From Adiantum capillus-veneris (lineage: Eukaryota > Streptophyta > Polypodiopsida > Polypodiales > Pteridaceae), in contig CM043950.1 of assembly GCA_014529385.2 (NCBI GenBank), positions 69,558,935 through 69,622,934 of the forward strand: a stretch of DNA of 64,000 bases, given 5' to 3'. Of this stretch, positions 21,340 to 30,645 are shown piece after piece. Position 1 is the first letter of the stretch; the number at the start of each line of letters is the position of its first letter. Below the pieces are notes generated by a model. The model did no database searches and was not told the origin of the DNA. It saw only the letters and a program-made list of their open reading frames with translations. The position numbers and the translations under genes are program-made.

Positions 21340-21655
21340 CAAAATGGTTTGGGACAAAATTGGGTATAAAACACTTGGATCAGAAGGGGTAGTGGCCTTC
21401 TGATCGGAATTTTATGTATATAAATAGCTATTTAAAGTCTTTAAAAATTGGAGTATAATAACCTTATTTATAACCTACAAAAATTCACTTGTATCTTAAA
21501 GGAGCGATGACCTTTTTATTTACAAGTTTAAAATGAACTTTAAAAAGAACAAAAGACACACATTATACTTTGTAAAAACAGGAATTCAAGATTACTTTGA
21601 ACAATGGTTTTAAGTTAGAAAGGTTGTAAGATGGACATGGATAACAACTGATAAA
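21340..21655 (+). repeat. Unknown repeat family, copy 4, left part (split by Copia-1)
   Basis: Aligns with 8840-9110 of unit 1: aaaacacttggatc, hairpin, cttgtatcttaaaggag, aaaatgaactttaaaaagaa, gacatggataacaactgat. The alignment stops at the ATAAA target duplication and resumes at 26906. Confidence 0.8.
21378..21405 (+). other. Hairpin with compensatory change, copy 4
   Basis: GATCAGAAGG (21378-21387), an 8-nt loop and CCTTCTGATC (21396-21405). Compared with the hairpin at 8863-8890, stem position 5 and its partner both differ, keeping all ten pairs. Confidence 0.75.
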
Positions 21656-21977
21656 TGTAAAGAATGAGGATGCAAGAGAGCTACACAAGACAAGCACAAA
21701 GCACACAGAGATGGAAAGCTTCTTCTTCTTCTTCACAGAAAAGAGAGTACAAAATGACTAAGTGCTAAAGCTGAAAAGTAGCACATATGTACATGCGGTC
21801 ACTAAGTGTGAACTCGCTAGAAGCGTACTAGGCTGGCACTATAAGTGTAGTCCAGCTGTAGAATCACTGGCAGAGATCCTCTGTGTCGATCACCTAACGC
21901 GCCAGTGAGTAAATGCCGTAAGCGGCCAAGACCCGTAGTGGATGCCAGCTCAAGGTGTAGAGCTCGACATCTCAACA
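21656..21977 (-). repeat. Copia-1 3' LTR (left on the plus strand)
   Basis: 322 bp, with TG...CA ends on both strands. A polypurine tract (CGAGGGGGAG on the minus strand, 21978-21987) lies directly beside it. The last codons of the pol frame (stop at 21950-21952) run into this LTR. Confidence 0.96.
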
Positions 21978-24793
21978 CTCCCCCTCGAGCTCTGCATGTC
22001 GCAGAGTCCAAGCATAGTCCGGAAACTTCGAAGCTTCTCAGCTCCGAGGGCCTTGGGAAAGATATCCGCTATCTGCTCCTCTGTGCTGATGTAGACCAAG
22101 TCGATGTCGCCCGCCAACACTCTCTCTCGAACGTAGTGGTAATGGACCTCTATGTGTTTGGTCCTGGCATGGAACACTGGGTTCCTAGCCAACTGCATGC
22201 TGCTGAGGTTGTCACAATGGATGAAAATCTGCTGGTCCACCTGCACTCCCAAGTCCTCAAGTAATGTGCGTAGCCAAGCTACCTCGCACGCCGCAACTGC
22301 TGCACCTCTGTACTCGGCCTCTGTGCTCGATAAAGCAACCGTAGGCTGCTTTTTGCTGCTCCAAGTAACAACAGCACTCCCAAAAGAGAACATGAAGCCA
22401 CTCGTAGATCTCCTATCAACAATGCTACCTGCCCAATCTGCATCTGTATACCCATACAATGCTAATGGTGCATCTGCTGCATAGAACAATGCGTAGTCAA
22501 GAGTACCTTGCACATACCTAAGTGTGCGTCGTACTCCATCCAAATGTGGCTTCCTCGGAAGTTGCATGAACTGACTCTCCAAGCCTACTGTGTAGCTCAA
22601 GTCTGGCCTCGTGATAGTCAAGTAGATTAGACTACCCACAATCTTCCTGTACATGTTGACATCCTCAACAACATCACCCTTCTCTGCACTCAGCTTTGCA
22701 TTCACATCCAAGGGAATAGAAATTGGCTTACAATCAGCCATACCATACTTTGACAACATGTCCAAAGCATACTTTCTCTGTGATAGCCATACACCCTCTG
22801 GAGTCCTGATCACTTCAATGCCAAGAAAGTAGCGCAACTCGCCTAAATCTTTCATTTCAAACTCCTGTTTGAGAAGACCCTTCACATGGTTAATCTCCAT
22901 AGCATTGTCACCAACAATAATAAGGTCATCTACATATATGGTAATGACCACAATCCCCACATCACTCTCACGTACATAGAGTGAATGATCAGCATGAGCT
23001 CTCCTAAAACCAATACTGACAAGATACTCGGCAATCCTGTCATACCATGCTCTAGAGCCCTGCTTCAAACCATACAAAGCTTTGAGAAGTCTGCATACAT
23101 AATCTGGGTAACCTGGATCGACATAACCAGGTGGCTGATCCATATACACTTCCTCTTGCAACTCACCATTCAAGAAGGCATTCTTTACATCCATTTGATG
23201 CATAATCCATCCTCTAGATGCAGCCACTGCTATGACAGCTCTCACTGTCGTCATCTTTTCCACTGGAGCAAAGGTCTCCTCATAGTCTATGCCATACGTC
23301 TGTGCATAACCCTTTGCGACCAGCCTTGCCTTGTGACGTTCAATGTTACCATCAGCCTTATGCTTGGTTTTATACACCCATTTACAGCCAATAGCTTTCT
23401 TGCCACTTGGCAATGGCACCAACTCCCATGTGTCATTTGCTTCCAATGCAGCCATCTCTTCATTCATTGCATCTTCCCAATGCACATTTCCAACTGCATC
23501 CTCAAAACATGTGGGCTCCACATCCTGTATCACCTTAGCCATGTAGGCTTGGTGATGCGCTAGATACCCATCATAAGTCAATTTTTGAACTGGATTTCTG
23601 ACTCTATTAGATCTGCGCGGTCCTGGGTCACTCCTTTGCCCTCTAGCATCTTCTTGTACTTTCCTTACACCAGGTGTCCTGACAGCCGGAATTCCAAATT
23701 CCTCATCAAGACTTTGTTCAGAACCATCTGAATCCATGTCTACATGTGAAAAACCTGATGATGCATCAACCATAAAGGGAGGTTCATCAACCTTTTCCTT
23801 TCCTTTTCGTGATACATTCCCTGTACATGTTGGTGGAGTAACCTGCGTACGTAGTCTACCATTCCATGGTTTCTCAACAGAGCCACGAGAAGAGGACTCT
23901 TGTGATCCACTCAAAACCTGTGACTGTGGCCTCACATTTTGTACAACCACATCATCTTTTACATCAGCCCCAATAGTGCCATGTGCATTACTGTACCAGC
24001 TGCTCATCTCATCAAAGACTACATCTCTGCTCACTCGTAATTCTCGTGTAGTAGGATTGTAGCACCTGTACCCCTTTTGTTCAAGGGAATATCCCACAAG
24101 AATACATTTCTCTGCTTTAGGATCCAATTTCCTACGCAACTCATCTGGTACATGCACGTAAGCTATGCAGCCAAACACTTTCAAGTGTGCCAAATCAGGC
24201 TTTGTACCTGTAAACTTTTCCTCAGGTGTTACATCATGCACCGCAGCTGTAGGTGTCCTGTTCATAATGTACACAGCTGTATTTACAGCTTCAGCCCAGA
24301 AATGATGAGGCATGTTCTTCTCATTCATCAATGCATGTGCAACCTCTGCAATGTGCCTGTTTTTCCTTTCTGCGACCCCATTCTGCTGTGGAGTATATCT
24401 GCATGTAAACTGCCTGTGTATACCATGCATTCGCAGAAAATCTGAAAAATCATTGGAGAAGTACTCTCCCCCTCCATCTGACCTCAATGTCTTGATTTGC
24501 ATATCTGTCTCCTTCTCAATCATGACTTTGAAGTCTTGAAAGTGACCAAACACTTCACTTTTGTTACGCATGAAGTAGACCCATACTTTCCTTGTATGGT
24601 CATCAATGAAAGAGACATAATACCTGCAACCATGTATACTTGCAGTATCGGTTGGACCCCAAACATCTGTGTGCACCACCTCAAGTGGCTTTTTACATAC
24701 ATTGCGCTCATGTGGAAATGAGCCCTTTGACTGTTTTCCAAATTGGCATGCTGCACACACTTTATGCATACCATCCACCTTGAATTTGGGCAA
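21950..24793 (-). CDS. Copia-1 Pol: integrase, reverse transcriptase, RNase H
   Basis: An open stretch of 947 codons in frame with the gag-protease part, after the amber codon at 24806-24808. A zinc-finger remnant (CAACQFGKQ) leads into the integrase, whose DD35E triad is visible at about D43 (HTDVWGP), D106 (LRSDGGGEY) and E142 (NGVAERKN). The RT begins near WELVPLPSGKKAIGCKWVYK, with FAPVEKMTTVRAVIAVAASR, MDVKNAFLNGEL and the YVDD active site at about 620-623. RNase H carries TDADWAG (about 782-788), STEAEY and HCDN. All catalytic residues I can place are intact. The first residue here follows the interruption and is not a natural start; the true start is at 26242. Confidence 0.95.
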   Translation of the reverse strand: MPKFKVDGMHKVCAACQFGKQSKGSFPHERNVCKKPLEVVHTDVWGPTDTASIHGCRYYVSFIDDHTRKVWVYFMRNKSEVFGHFQDFKVMIEKETDMQIKTLRSDGGGEYFSNDFSDFLRMHGIHRQFTCRYTPQQNGVAERKNRHIAEVAHALMNEKNMPHHFWAEAVNTAVYIMNRTPTAAVHDVTPEEKFTGTKPDLAHLKVFGCIAYVHVPDELRRKLDPKAEKCILVGYSLEQKGYRCYNPTTRELRVSRDVVFDEMSSWYSNAHGTIGADVKDDVVVQNVRPQSQVLSGSQESSSRGSVEKPWNGRLRTQVTPPTCTGNVSRKGKEKVDEPPFMVDASSGFSHVDMDSDGSEQSLDEEFGIPAVRTPGVRKVQEDARGQRSDPGPRRSNRVRNPVQKLTYDGYLAHHQAYMAKVIQDVEPTCFEDAVGNVHWEDAMNEEMAALEANDTWELVPLPSGKKAIGCKWVYKTKHKADGNIERHKARLVAKGYAQTYGIDYEETFAPVEKMTTVRAVIAVAASRGWIMHQMDVKNAFLNGELQEEVYMDQPPGYVDPGYPDYVCRLLKALYGLKQGSRAWYDRIAEYLVSIGFRRAHADHSLYVRESDVGIVVITIYVDDLIIVGDNAMEINHVKGLLKQEFEMKDLGELRYFLGIEVIRTPEGVWLSQRKYALDMLSKYGMADCKPISIPLDVNAKLSAEKGDVVEDVNMYRKIVGSLIYLTITRPDLSYTVGLESQFMQLPRKPHLDGVRRTLRYVQGTLDYALFYAADAPLALYGYTDADWAGSIVDRRSTSGFMFSFGSAVVTWSSKKQPTVALSSTEAEYRGAAVAACEVAWLRTLLEDLGVQVDQQIFIHCDNLSSMQLARNPVFHARTKHIEVHYHYVRERVLAGDIDLVYISTEEQIADIFPKALGAEKLRSFRTMLGLCDMQSSRGSVEMSSSTP

Positions 24794-24805
24794 ACCTTTT
24801 ACAAT

Positions 24806-26242
24806 CTATTTTGATTGCATGTTGCGCAATCTCTGCTCATTGACATGGCCAATGCGTTTGTGCCAAATGTCAACATCAGCCACAACACCTGTGCCCTGTG
24901 CAAATAATGCAGCTTTTACCTCAGGCATGTCTACATTCAGCGTAAACATTCTGCCCACACATTTGCCCTCTGTGATCAGCTTACAGCCATTCTGGAAATC
25001 TTCTACATAACAGCCATTTGGATTGAAGCGAACCTGCAAACCCTGCTCAACCATTTGTCCAACAGAAACAAGATTCTTTGTAATGTTTGGGACATGAAGT
25101 ACATCTGCTAAGTACTTTGATTTCCCACTCTTCGTATTTAGAGGTATGTCCCCTACATGAGCAATGGGGTGAGCTATGTCATCTCCTGTCTGCACATAGC
25201 CTGACACATCTGGTTTGCGCATATCTCTAAACCACTCTCCACGAGACGTCATGTGATTAGAGGCACCTGAATCCACATACCAAACATCATCTTGGGTGGA
25301 ATTCTCTGCAGTCATTGTATTCATTACATGTTGCATAACAAACATGCGCTCGTTTTTGCTGTCATCTGCATCTCTGCTAGTAGATGCATAGTTGCCCTGT
25401 TCTCTCTTTCTACTTGCTTTTCCCTTTGGACAGTCACGTGACATGTGACCTCTTTCACCACAAGTCCAACATTCTCTACTATCTGGAGTATGTTGTTGCC
25501 TGCTTGATCCTGCACCACGACCTCTTTGACTCCCCCTGCCTTGAGACTGGTTTCCCCTGCCACCTGTATTGTTTTGATTTGATTGACCTTCTAGAAATTG
25601 GCCCCTACGACCCCTTGGGCCTCGACCACGACCTCTACCTCTACCTCTGTTGGAGTTAGAATAGAAGGCCTGTTCAGAATTATTTCTGCCATGAGAAGAA
25701 GATGTGTCAAGGTTCTTCTCCTCAAGAATAAGCATAGAAATCAAATCTTGGAACACGGGGATGTCGTCTCTTGTATTCATGGAAGACCTAAAATGTACAT
25801 ACTCATCTCCTAGACCATCCAAGCATGCACGGACAATGTCATCGTCTTCCACTGAGACTTTAATAGATCCAAGAGCCTCAATGATACTCTTGATCTTCAA
25901 AGCATAATCATTGATGGAGAGGTTGTTCCTCTTAACCTGATTTAGCTCCGACTTTAGTTGAAGCTTCCTGGCCTTGGTGTTCACCTCGAACACTCTGCCT
26001 AAGTTTTTCCATGCAATGGCGGGGGTTTCAGCATCCTGTAGATAGCTCATCATGCCATCTGTGATGCTCATAGAAAGCCAATACATCACTTTGCTCTGGC
26101 CTTGTTGCCAGTCCCTCAAAGCTTTCCTTTGTTCTGCTGTAGCATTTGCCTCGGGAATCTCTGGTTCCTTTTCATTGTCTCCTTCTACATAGTCCCAATA
26201 ACCTTTTCCTTTTATAGGAAATTTGTTATTCTGAACTTCCAT
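24806..26242 (-). CDS. Copia-1 Gag + protease, ended by an in-frame amber codon
   Basis: 478 codons from ATG (MEVQNNKFPIKGKGYWDYVE). Residues 1-180 hold the copia Gag fold (LQLKSELNQVKRNNLSINDY). An RG-rich segment lies at about 198-243, a CCHC zinc knuckle at about 258-271 (CWTCGERGHMSRDC) and the aspartic protease motif DSGASNHM near 324. The pre-integrase block LWHK-type (IWHKRIGHVNEQRLRNMQSK) is at the end. The frame then meets TAG (24806-24808) and continues open for a further 951 codons, so one nonsense codon separates this from the Pol part. In copia elements Gag and Pol are normally one polyprotein, so a point mutation is the simplest reading. Confidence 0.95.
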   Translation of the reverse strand: MEVQNNKFPIKGKGYWDYVEGDNEKEPEIPEANATAEQRKALRDWQQGQSKVMYWLSMSITDGMMSYLQDAETPAIAWKNLGRVFEVNTKARKLQLKSELNQVKRNNLSINDYALKIKSIIEALGSIKVSVEDDDIVRACLDGLGDEYVHFRSSMNTRDDIPVFQDLISMLILEEKNLDTSSSHGRNNSEQAFYSNSNRGRGRGRGRGPRGRRGQFLEGQSNQNNTGGRGNQSQGRGSQRGRGAGSSRQQHTPDSRECWTCGERGHMSRDCPKGKASRKREQGNYASTSRDADDSKNERMFVMQHVMNTMTAENSTQDDVWYVDSGASNHMTSRGEWFRDMRKPDVSGYVQTGDDIAHPIAHVGDIPLNTKSGKSKYLADVLHVPNITKNLVSVGQMVEQGLQVRFNPNGCYVEDFQNGCKLITEGKCVGRMFTLNVDMPEVKAALFAQGTGVVADVDIWHKRIGHVNEQRLRNMQSK

Positions 26243-26571
26243 GCAGGGTAGTTATTTTTCTCAAGCTTCTCAGTAACAATATGACTGAAACCGTCAGACA
26301 TCTTGAAGCACTAAGACAAAATAGCTGCAATCTGCAAAAACCTGCAAATCTGCTGAACCTGCTATCGTGGTTCTTGTAACGCTTTCTACACTCAACGAGT
26401 GTCCACAATCAAGCGTACATACAACCACTGTACTTGTATAGTAAATCTCTGTATACTGCACTTTGGAGACCTGTTCAGAAACTTTGGAGACCTGTTCAGA
26501 AATCTGGTCGTGGATTGCGAACGAAGGGATTGTGATGCTCTTGCTCTCTTAGCCTCTCTTGCCTGCACCAG

Positions 26572-26583
26572 GCTCTGATACCA
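26572..26583 (-). promoter_or_regulatory. Copia-1 primer-binding site (tRNA-iMet)
   Basis: TGGTATCAGAGC on the minus strand, directly adjacent to the 5' LTR; the common plant copia primer site. Confidence 0.93.
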
Positions 26584-26905
26584 TGTAAAGAATGAGGATG
26601 CAAGAGAGCTACACAAGACAAGCACAAAGCACACAGAGATGGAAAGCTTCTTCTTCTTCTTCACAGAAAAGAGAGTACAAAATGACTAAGTGCTAAAGCT
26701 GAAAAGTAGCACATATGTACATGCGGTCACTAAGTGTGAACTCGCTAGAAGCGTACTAGGCTGGCACTATAAGTGTAGTCCAGCTGTAGAATCACTGGAA
26801 GAGATCCTCCGTGTCGATCACCTAACGCGCCAGTGAGTAAATGCCGTAAGCGGCCAAGACCCGTAGTGGATGCCAGCTCAAGGTGTAGAGCTCGACATCT
26901 CAACA
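26584..26905 (-). repeat. Copia-1 5' LTR (right on the plus strand)
   Basis: 322 bp, differing from the other LTR by two substitutions. It should carry the element promoter. Confidence 0.96.
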
Positions 26906-27260
26906 ATAAAGTCCATTGACACTTGTACAACGTATTCAAGGCTACTATGTTGTCTTGTTTGCATGATGCAAGTGAAGACTCTATCCTTTCTTGATTTTTT
27001 TTTGCCTTAGGTGTTGTCTGTCACTAACGTACCAGATTCTTGTCACGTTATAGAACAATGAGTACATATTATCTCATGTATAAAAACACTAGAATGAAAC
27101 CTCATTTTTATATCTATGTCAAAAATAATTCAAAAACTGAGTTGTTTTTGTGCTACCCCTTGTCACTTATCTAAAGCCAGCTGTCTTTTGAACTATTATG
27201 TTCTTTTGTGTATATGTATTAATTTAAAACATCAACACACACACATACACACAGAGATAG
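26906..27260 (+). repeat. Unknown repeat family, copy 4, right part
   Basis: Continues the alignment interrupted at 21655: gtccattgacacttgtacaa, cactagaatgaaacctcatt and gtcacttatctaaagccagc match 9138-9400 of unit 1. It ends in a short (AC)n, as in units 1 and 2. Confidence 0.8.
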
Positions 27261-27364
27261 ATACAACACTCACATAGACATTTTTAGAGTTCTTGCAATA
27301 ATTGAATCCCTACAAACACAACGAAATACATCACACACACTTTTTCTTTAGTAATGTAGATTCA

Positions 27365-27857
<493 letters not shown>

Positions 27858-28063
27858 TAAAAATGCACGTCACAATATTAACCATTGGACAACTTTTTTG
27901 TAATGATAAAATAGCAAATTGATTCAATAAATGACCAATAAGATATTGATAATAAGATATTAAAAATGCACGTCACAATATTAACCATTGGATAAATTTT
28001 TTGTAATGATAAAATAGCAAATTGATTCAATAAATGACCAATAAGATATTGATAATAAATTTG
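27858..28063. repeat. 103-bp tandem duplication
   Basis: aaatgcacgtcacaatatta starts at 27861 and again at 27964. The two units are nearly identical, AT-rich and contain aaatagcaaattgattcaat. Confidence 0.88.
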
Positions 28064-28371
28064 AGCCAAAATTGCTCCTTTCCATCTTTAACCAAATCCA
28101 TCTGGTGTTGTATGACATCTACAAATTACCTAATTGGCATGAGCCCCTAATCTTTGCCTTCTATTCTTACTATAAGGGGCTTTCTCACCCTTGGGTGGAA
28201 AGCCTAGTTTAGTTCAGTCCTAAGCACATCACAATAAACCTCTGTATGTAACACATAGGTTATATTACATGAAGAAAAGATTGAGGACTTTGGCTACAAG
28301 ACAAACGAAAGATTGAAATGGATGCGTTTTTATTGGCCAACCATGAAATTTAAGTCAACGTATATGTGAAT
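28064..28371. other. No gene; possible 28-codon gypsy integrase fragment
   Basis: The plus frame at 28294-28362 reads KTNERLKWMRFYWPTMKFKS. It resembles the H2C2 zinc-binding block of gypsy integrases ('RRFYWPxM'), with a comparable remnant in the gypsy element near 41815. Too short to be sure. Confidence 0.25.

Positions 28372-28437
<66 letters not shown>
28372..28437. repeat. (TC)33 microsatellite
   Basis: Uninterrupted TC run. Confidence 0.97.
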
Positions 28438-28439
<2 letters not shown>

Positions 28440-28845
28440 TCCATTTTTCCCTATAAAATATAATAATTGGTATTTTTCTCCCCAAATTCTCTAAAAACCA
28501 CTATCTCCATGTCTAAACAATCTCTCAAGCTCACCTCATATGGTCTCAAATTTACAAAAAAAATATAAGGTGCATGCAATGCTAAAGTGGCTTTAAGTGA
28601 TTTCGTTTTTAAGCGATTTTACTATTTTTGAATAGTTTGTCAATTAAAAAAAATCAAACTGACTCTACGGGGTAGGCTAAGCTACCTTTTTGATCCTTGA
28701 GCCTATCAAAATTTCATCGTCGTCTTGGAGCTAAAAGCTTTTATTATGAATCCATTATAGTTTCATTGGTATAAGCTTTTATTATAAACCCATTACAGTT
28801 TCATTAGTAAATCCTTAATACTTACATACACAGTCTAAGAAATGT
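28438..28845. other. No recognisable gene
   Basis: AT-rich. A short imperfect repeat (aagcttttattat...cattatagtttcatt) occurs twice at 28734-28805. Confidence 0.4.
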
Positions 28846-28854
28846 TCTTTAGTG

Positions 28855-29523
28855 GGTAAACAGAGTTTTAGAACGGCTTGACAATTGCTGCCTACCGACC
28901 CGCGAGTCTAGATTTGATTGGAAAGCATGGTGGTGGCCCTTAGATACACACTTCCACAAACCACACACCACGGAGGTGTACAACACCCTCATGGTCTCGT
29001 TGGATTGGTTCTCCACCTTGAACAAGCAATGCAGAGGCAAGATGGGTGGCAATTGTAAAGAACATCTGGTGTCCACAATGGCCGCTTAGGATGAAGGTCT
29101 TTGCATGGAAGGTGCTTCGAGGGGCCTTGCCCAATGGGGTGAAGGTCGGTATTGGTGCACATAGATGCCCACAATGCAAATCAGCAAGTGAGAACCTCCC
29201 CCACCTTTTCACCGGGGATCTGTGGCCTGGCAGGAAGATGTGCAAGTGGGTTTAAAAGACAGGAAGATTGGGTTCTGCAAGAACAATCTTTTCTTGAGTG
29301 GGAAAAGGTGATCATGAGACAACCACTTCTACAAATTATCAGGTTCTGTTACTTTAAACACATATGGAAGGCCAAAAACTGTCGACTTTTCGAGAACCTC
29401 GTTCAAACATCAAGGTTCATGGAGATCATTCAAGAAAGCAAGGAAGCAATTATTGCCATTGGGAAACAAAGGAACTGTGATGAGTGGGACAAGGTTGTGG
29501 CTGCAACAATGTCGAAACTGTAA
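28855..29523 (+). pseudogene. LINE ORF2 C-terminal fragment (reverse-transcriptase zinc-binding domain)
   Basis: Three collinear frames give the end of a plant LINE ORF2. First RVLERLDNCCLPTRESRFDW. Then IWCPQWPLRMKVFAWKVLRG, ALPNGVKV and the cysteine-histidine cluster CPQCKSASENLPHLF (29046-29255 frame), the RVT zinc-binding domain. Last FLEWEKVIMRQPLLQIIRFC and YFKHIWKAKNCRLFEN (29152-29523 frame), which matches the domain's usual 'IWKxRNxxIFE' end. Frame changes near 29030 and 29220 inactivate it. RT and endonuclease are absent because the element is 5'-truncated. Confidence 0.85.
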
Positions 29524-29712
29524 GGGTAAGAGTCTAATCCTTAGCCAGTCAAGTATTTCACCTGCACCTGGCGTGGCCCCCCTATTAGGTGATGTATTAA
29601 TGTTTGCTGGAAGACATCATGGCTTGACACGAGCATGACTAGTAATTGTAATTCTTTTGGGTTGCTAATATAATCTACTTATGATTGTGAGTTTTGCCCA
29701 AAAAAAAAAAAA
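28855..29712 (+). mobile_element. 5'-truncated LINE with poly(A) and 9-bp target duplication
   Basis: The ORF2 remnant is followed by a 3' UTR of about 175 bp and a 13-bp A run (29700-29712). The direct repeat TCTTTAGTG occurs at 28846-28854, just before the coding sequence, and at 29713-29721, just after the A run. This is the signature of target-primed reverse transcription. It is a classical poly(A) LINE, unlike the TC-tailed ORF1-only family elsewhere in the window. Confidence 0.9.
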
Positions 29713-29721
29713 TCTTTAGTG

Positions 29722-29909
29722 AGGGCATTTAGCCAATGTACCATGTTTGTATGCATACAAATGGTAATCAATGTTTAAAAGAAAAACAAAAACATTGCTA
29801 TGATAGCCCCGGTCTTGCCACACTTTTAATGTGAATGAGAAACTTGAACGAAGATCTTTCTAGTTGTGATCGTGTATGTTCAACCATCATTCAAGTCGCT
29901 GAAAATCCT
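29722..29909. other. Nothing recognised
   Basis: Short AT-rich stretch after the LINE target duplication. No motif was found. Confidence 0.4.
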
Positions 29910-30146
29910 TCATGCATCTCCATGTAGCTCTTGTTTAATTTTAAGGCACATCAAATGTCCAAAAGAAGCACCTTGTATTTCTTCAAGCATGTAGCATGCT
30001 TGCAAGGCACTCACAAATGTCTGTTGATTTGGTTTTACATTCTCCAATAACATTTGTCCATGGGTTTGTAAAGCCTTCGCATCCAACAAAAGAAGCCTAG
30101 AGCTTCTTAAAAGAGCATTGCAATGGACGTATATAGCGGTGCACAT
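29910..30146 (-). pseudogene. PPR (pentatricopeptide repeat) gene fragment
   Basis: The frame contains MLLENVKPNQQTFVSALQAC followed by YMLEEIQGASFGHL, a textbook PPR repeat ('M...xVxPNxxTFxxxLxAC...G..xH'). PPR proteins bind organellar RNA; plant PLS types guide RNA editing. Only about one and a half repeats remain, and the preceding sequence (30147-30364) gives no clean repeat, so it is a fragment and not a gene. Confidence 0.7.
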
Positions 30147-30513
30147 GCACTTAAAGTACTGGTCCTCCTCACCTGGCTACTTCTGCAATCATCGACATGT
30201 ATCCTATTACCTTGGTACAAATTAAGCATGCTCCTAAAATATTTTTCATCCTCGATTGGCCCCGTGGTTGAGCTCAGTTGACATGGATATGAGTGTGGTC
30301 CATGAAACCCCATTGAACCATGCGAAGCCAACAAAGACATTCTCTCTTGCAATAATAATGTCAAATTTTTTGTATAACATCATTAATGTATCACCAAGAA
30401 AACTCCCATTGGTCCTCCTTGCCTCCCCATCCTCATCTCGTCCTTCTCCGCTCCGCCTTTGCGATGTGTGAAAACTCTCTCTCTATCAATCACATATGTG
30501 CAAAAGGAGGCAC

Positions 30514-30515
<2 letters not shown>
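30147..30515. other. No recognisable gene
   Basis: C/T-rich sequence leading to the GA run. An 85-codon minus frame at 30107-30364 is unrecognised. Confidence 0.35.

Positions 30516-30585
<70 letters not shown>
30516..30585. repeat. (GA)35 microsatellite
   Basis: Uninterrupted run; the 3' tail of LINE-like copy 2. Confidence 0.97.
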
Positions 30586-30588
<3 letters not shown>

Positions 30589-30645
30589 ATAGATAGATTG
30601 AATTATCATCCACCGAGGAATGAGATCGAAAAACAATGCATTACA
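30516..30645 (-). mobile_element. ORF1-only LINE-like element, copy 2, 3' end (split by the gypsy element)
   Basis: On the minus strand the sequence ggatgataattcaatctatc leads into the (TC)n tail, which is the (GA)n at 30516-30585 on the plus strand. It matches copy 3 (ggatgataatacaatctatg, then TC, near 53349-53375). It is continuous with 45240 onward once the gypsy insertion and its AAAGG duplication are removed: the upstream parts (ggaccctccgtccttaattg at 45275-45295) match 53263-53285 in the same order. Confidence 0.8.

Larger units (their letters stand above)
21656..26905 (-). mobile_element. Copia-1: full-length Ty1/copia LTR retrotransposon (5250 bp)
   Basis: Two 322-bp LTRs (TGTAAAG...CTCAACA as read on the plus strand) bound one internal region, flanked by the direct 5-bp duplication ATAAA (21651-21655 and 26906-26910). 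A primer-binding site complementary to initiator tRNA-Met (TGGTATCAGAGC on the minus strand) abuts the right-hand LTR, and a polypurine tract abuts the left. The gag-pol frame is open except for one TAG. The LTRs differ at two positions (21871/26799 and 21882/26810), so the insertion is recent relative to everything else here. Its target is a copy of the unknown repeat family, whose other copies show the empty site. Confidence 0.96.

Noticed and set aside
22985-23563. 192-codon plus-strand frame and other plus frames across 21905-25907
   Set aside because: Antisense shadows of the Copia-1 gag-pol reading frame.
26572-26583. Possible tRNA-Met gene sequence at element edges (also 37618, 38121, 52031)
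   Set aside because: Only the 12-15 nt primer-binding sites of LTR retrotransposons; no tRNA cloverleaf.
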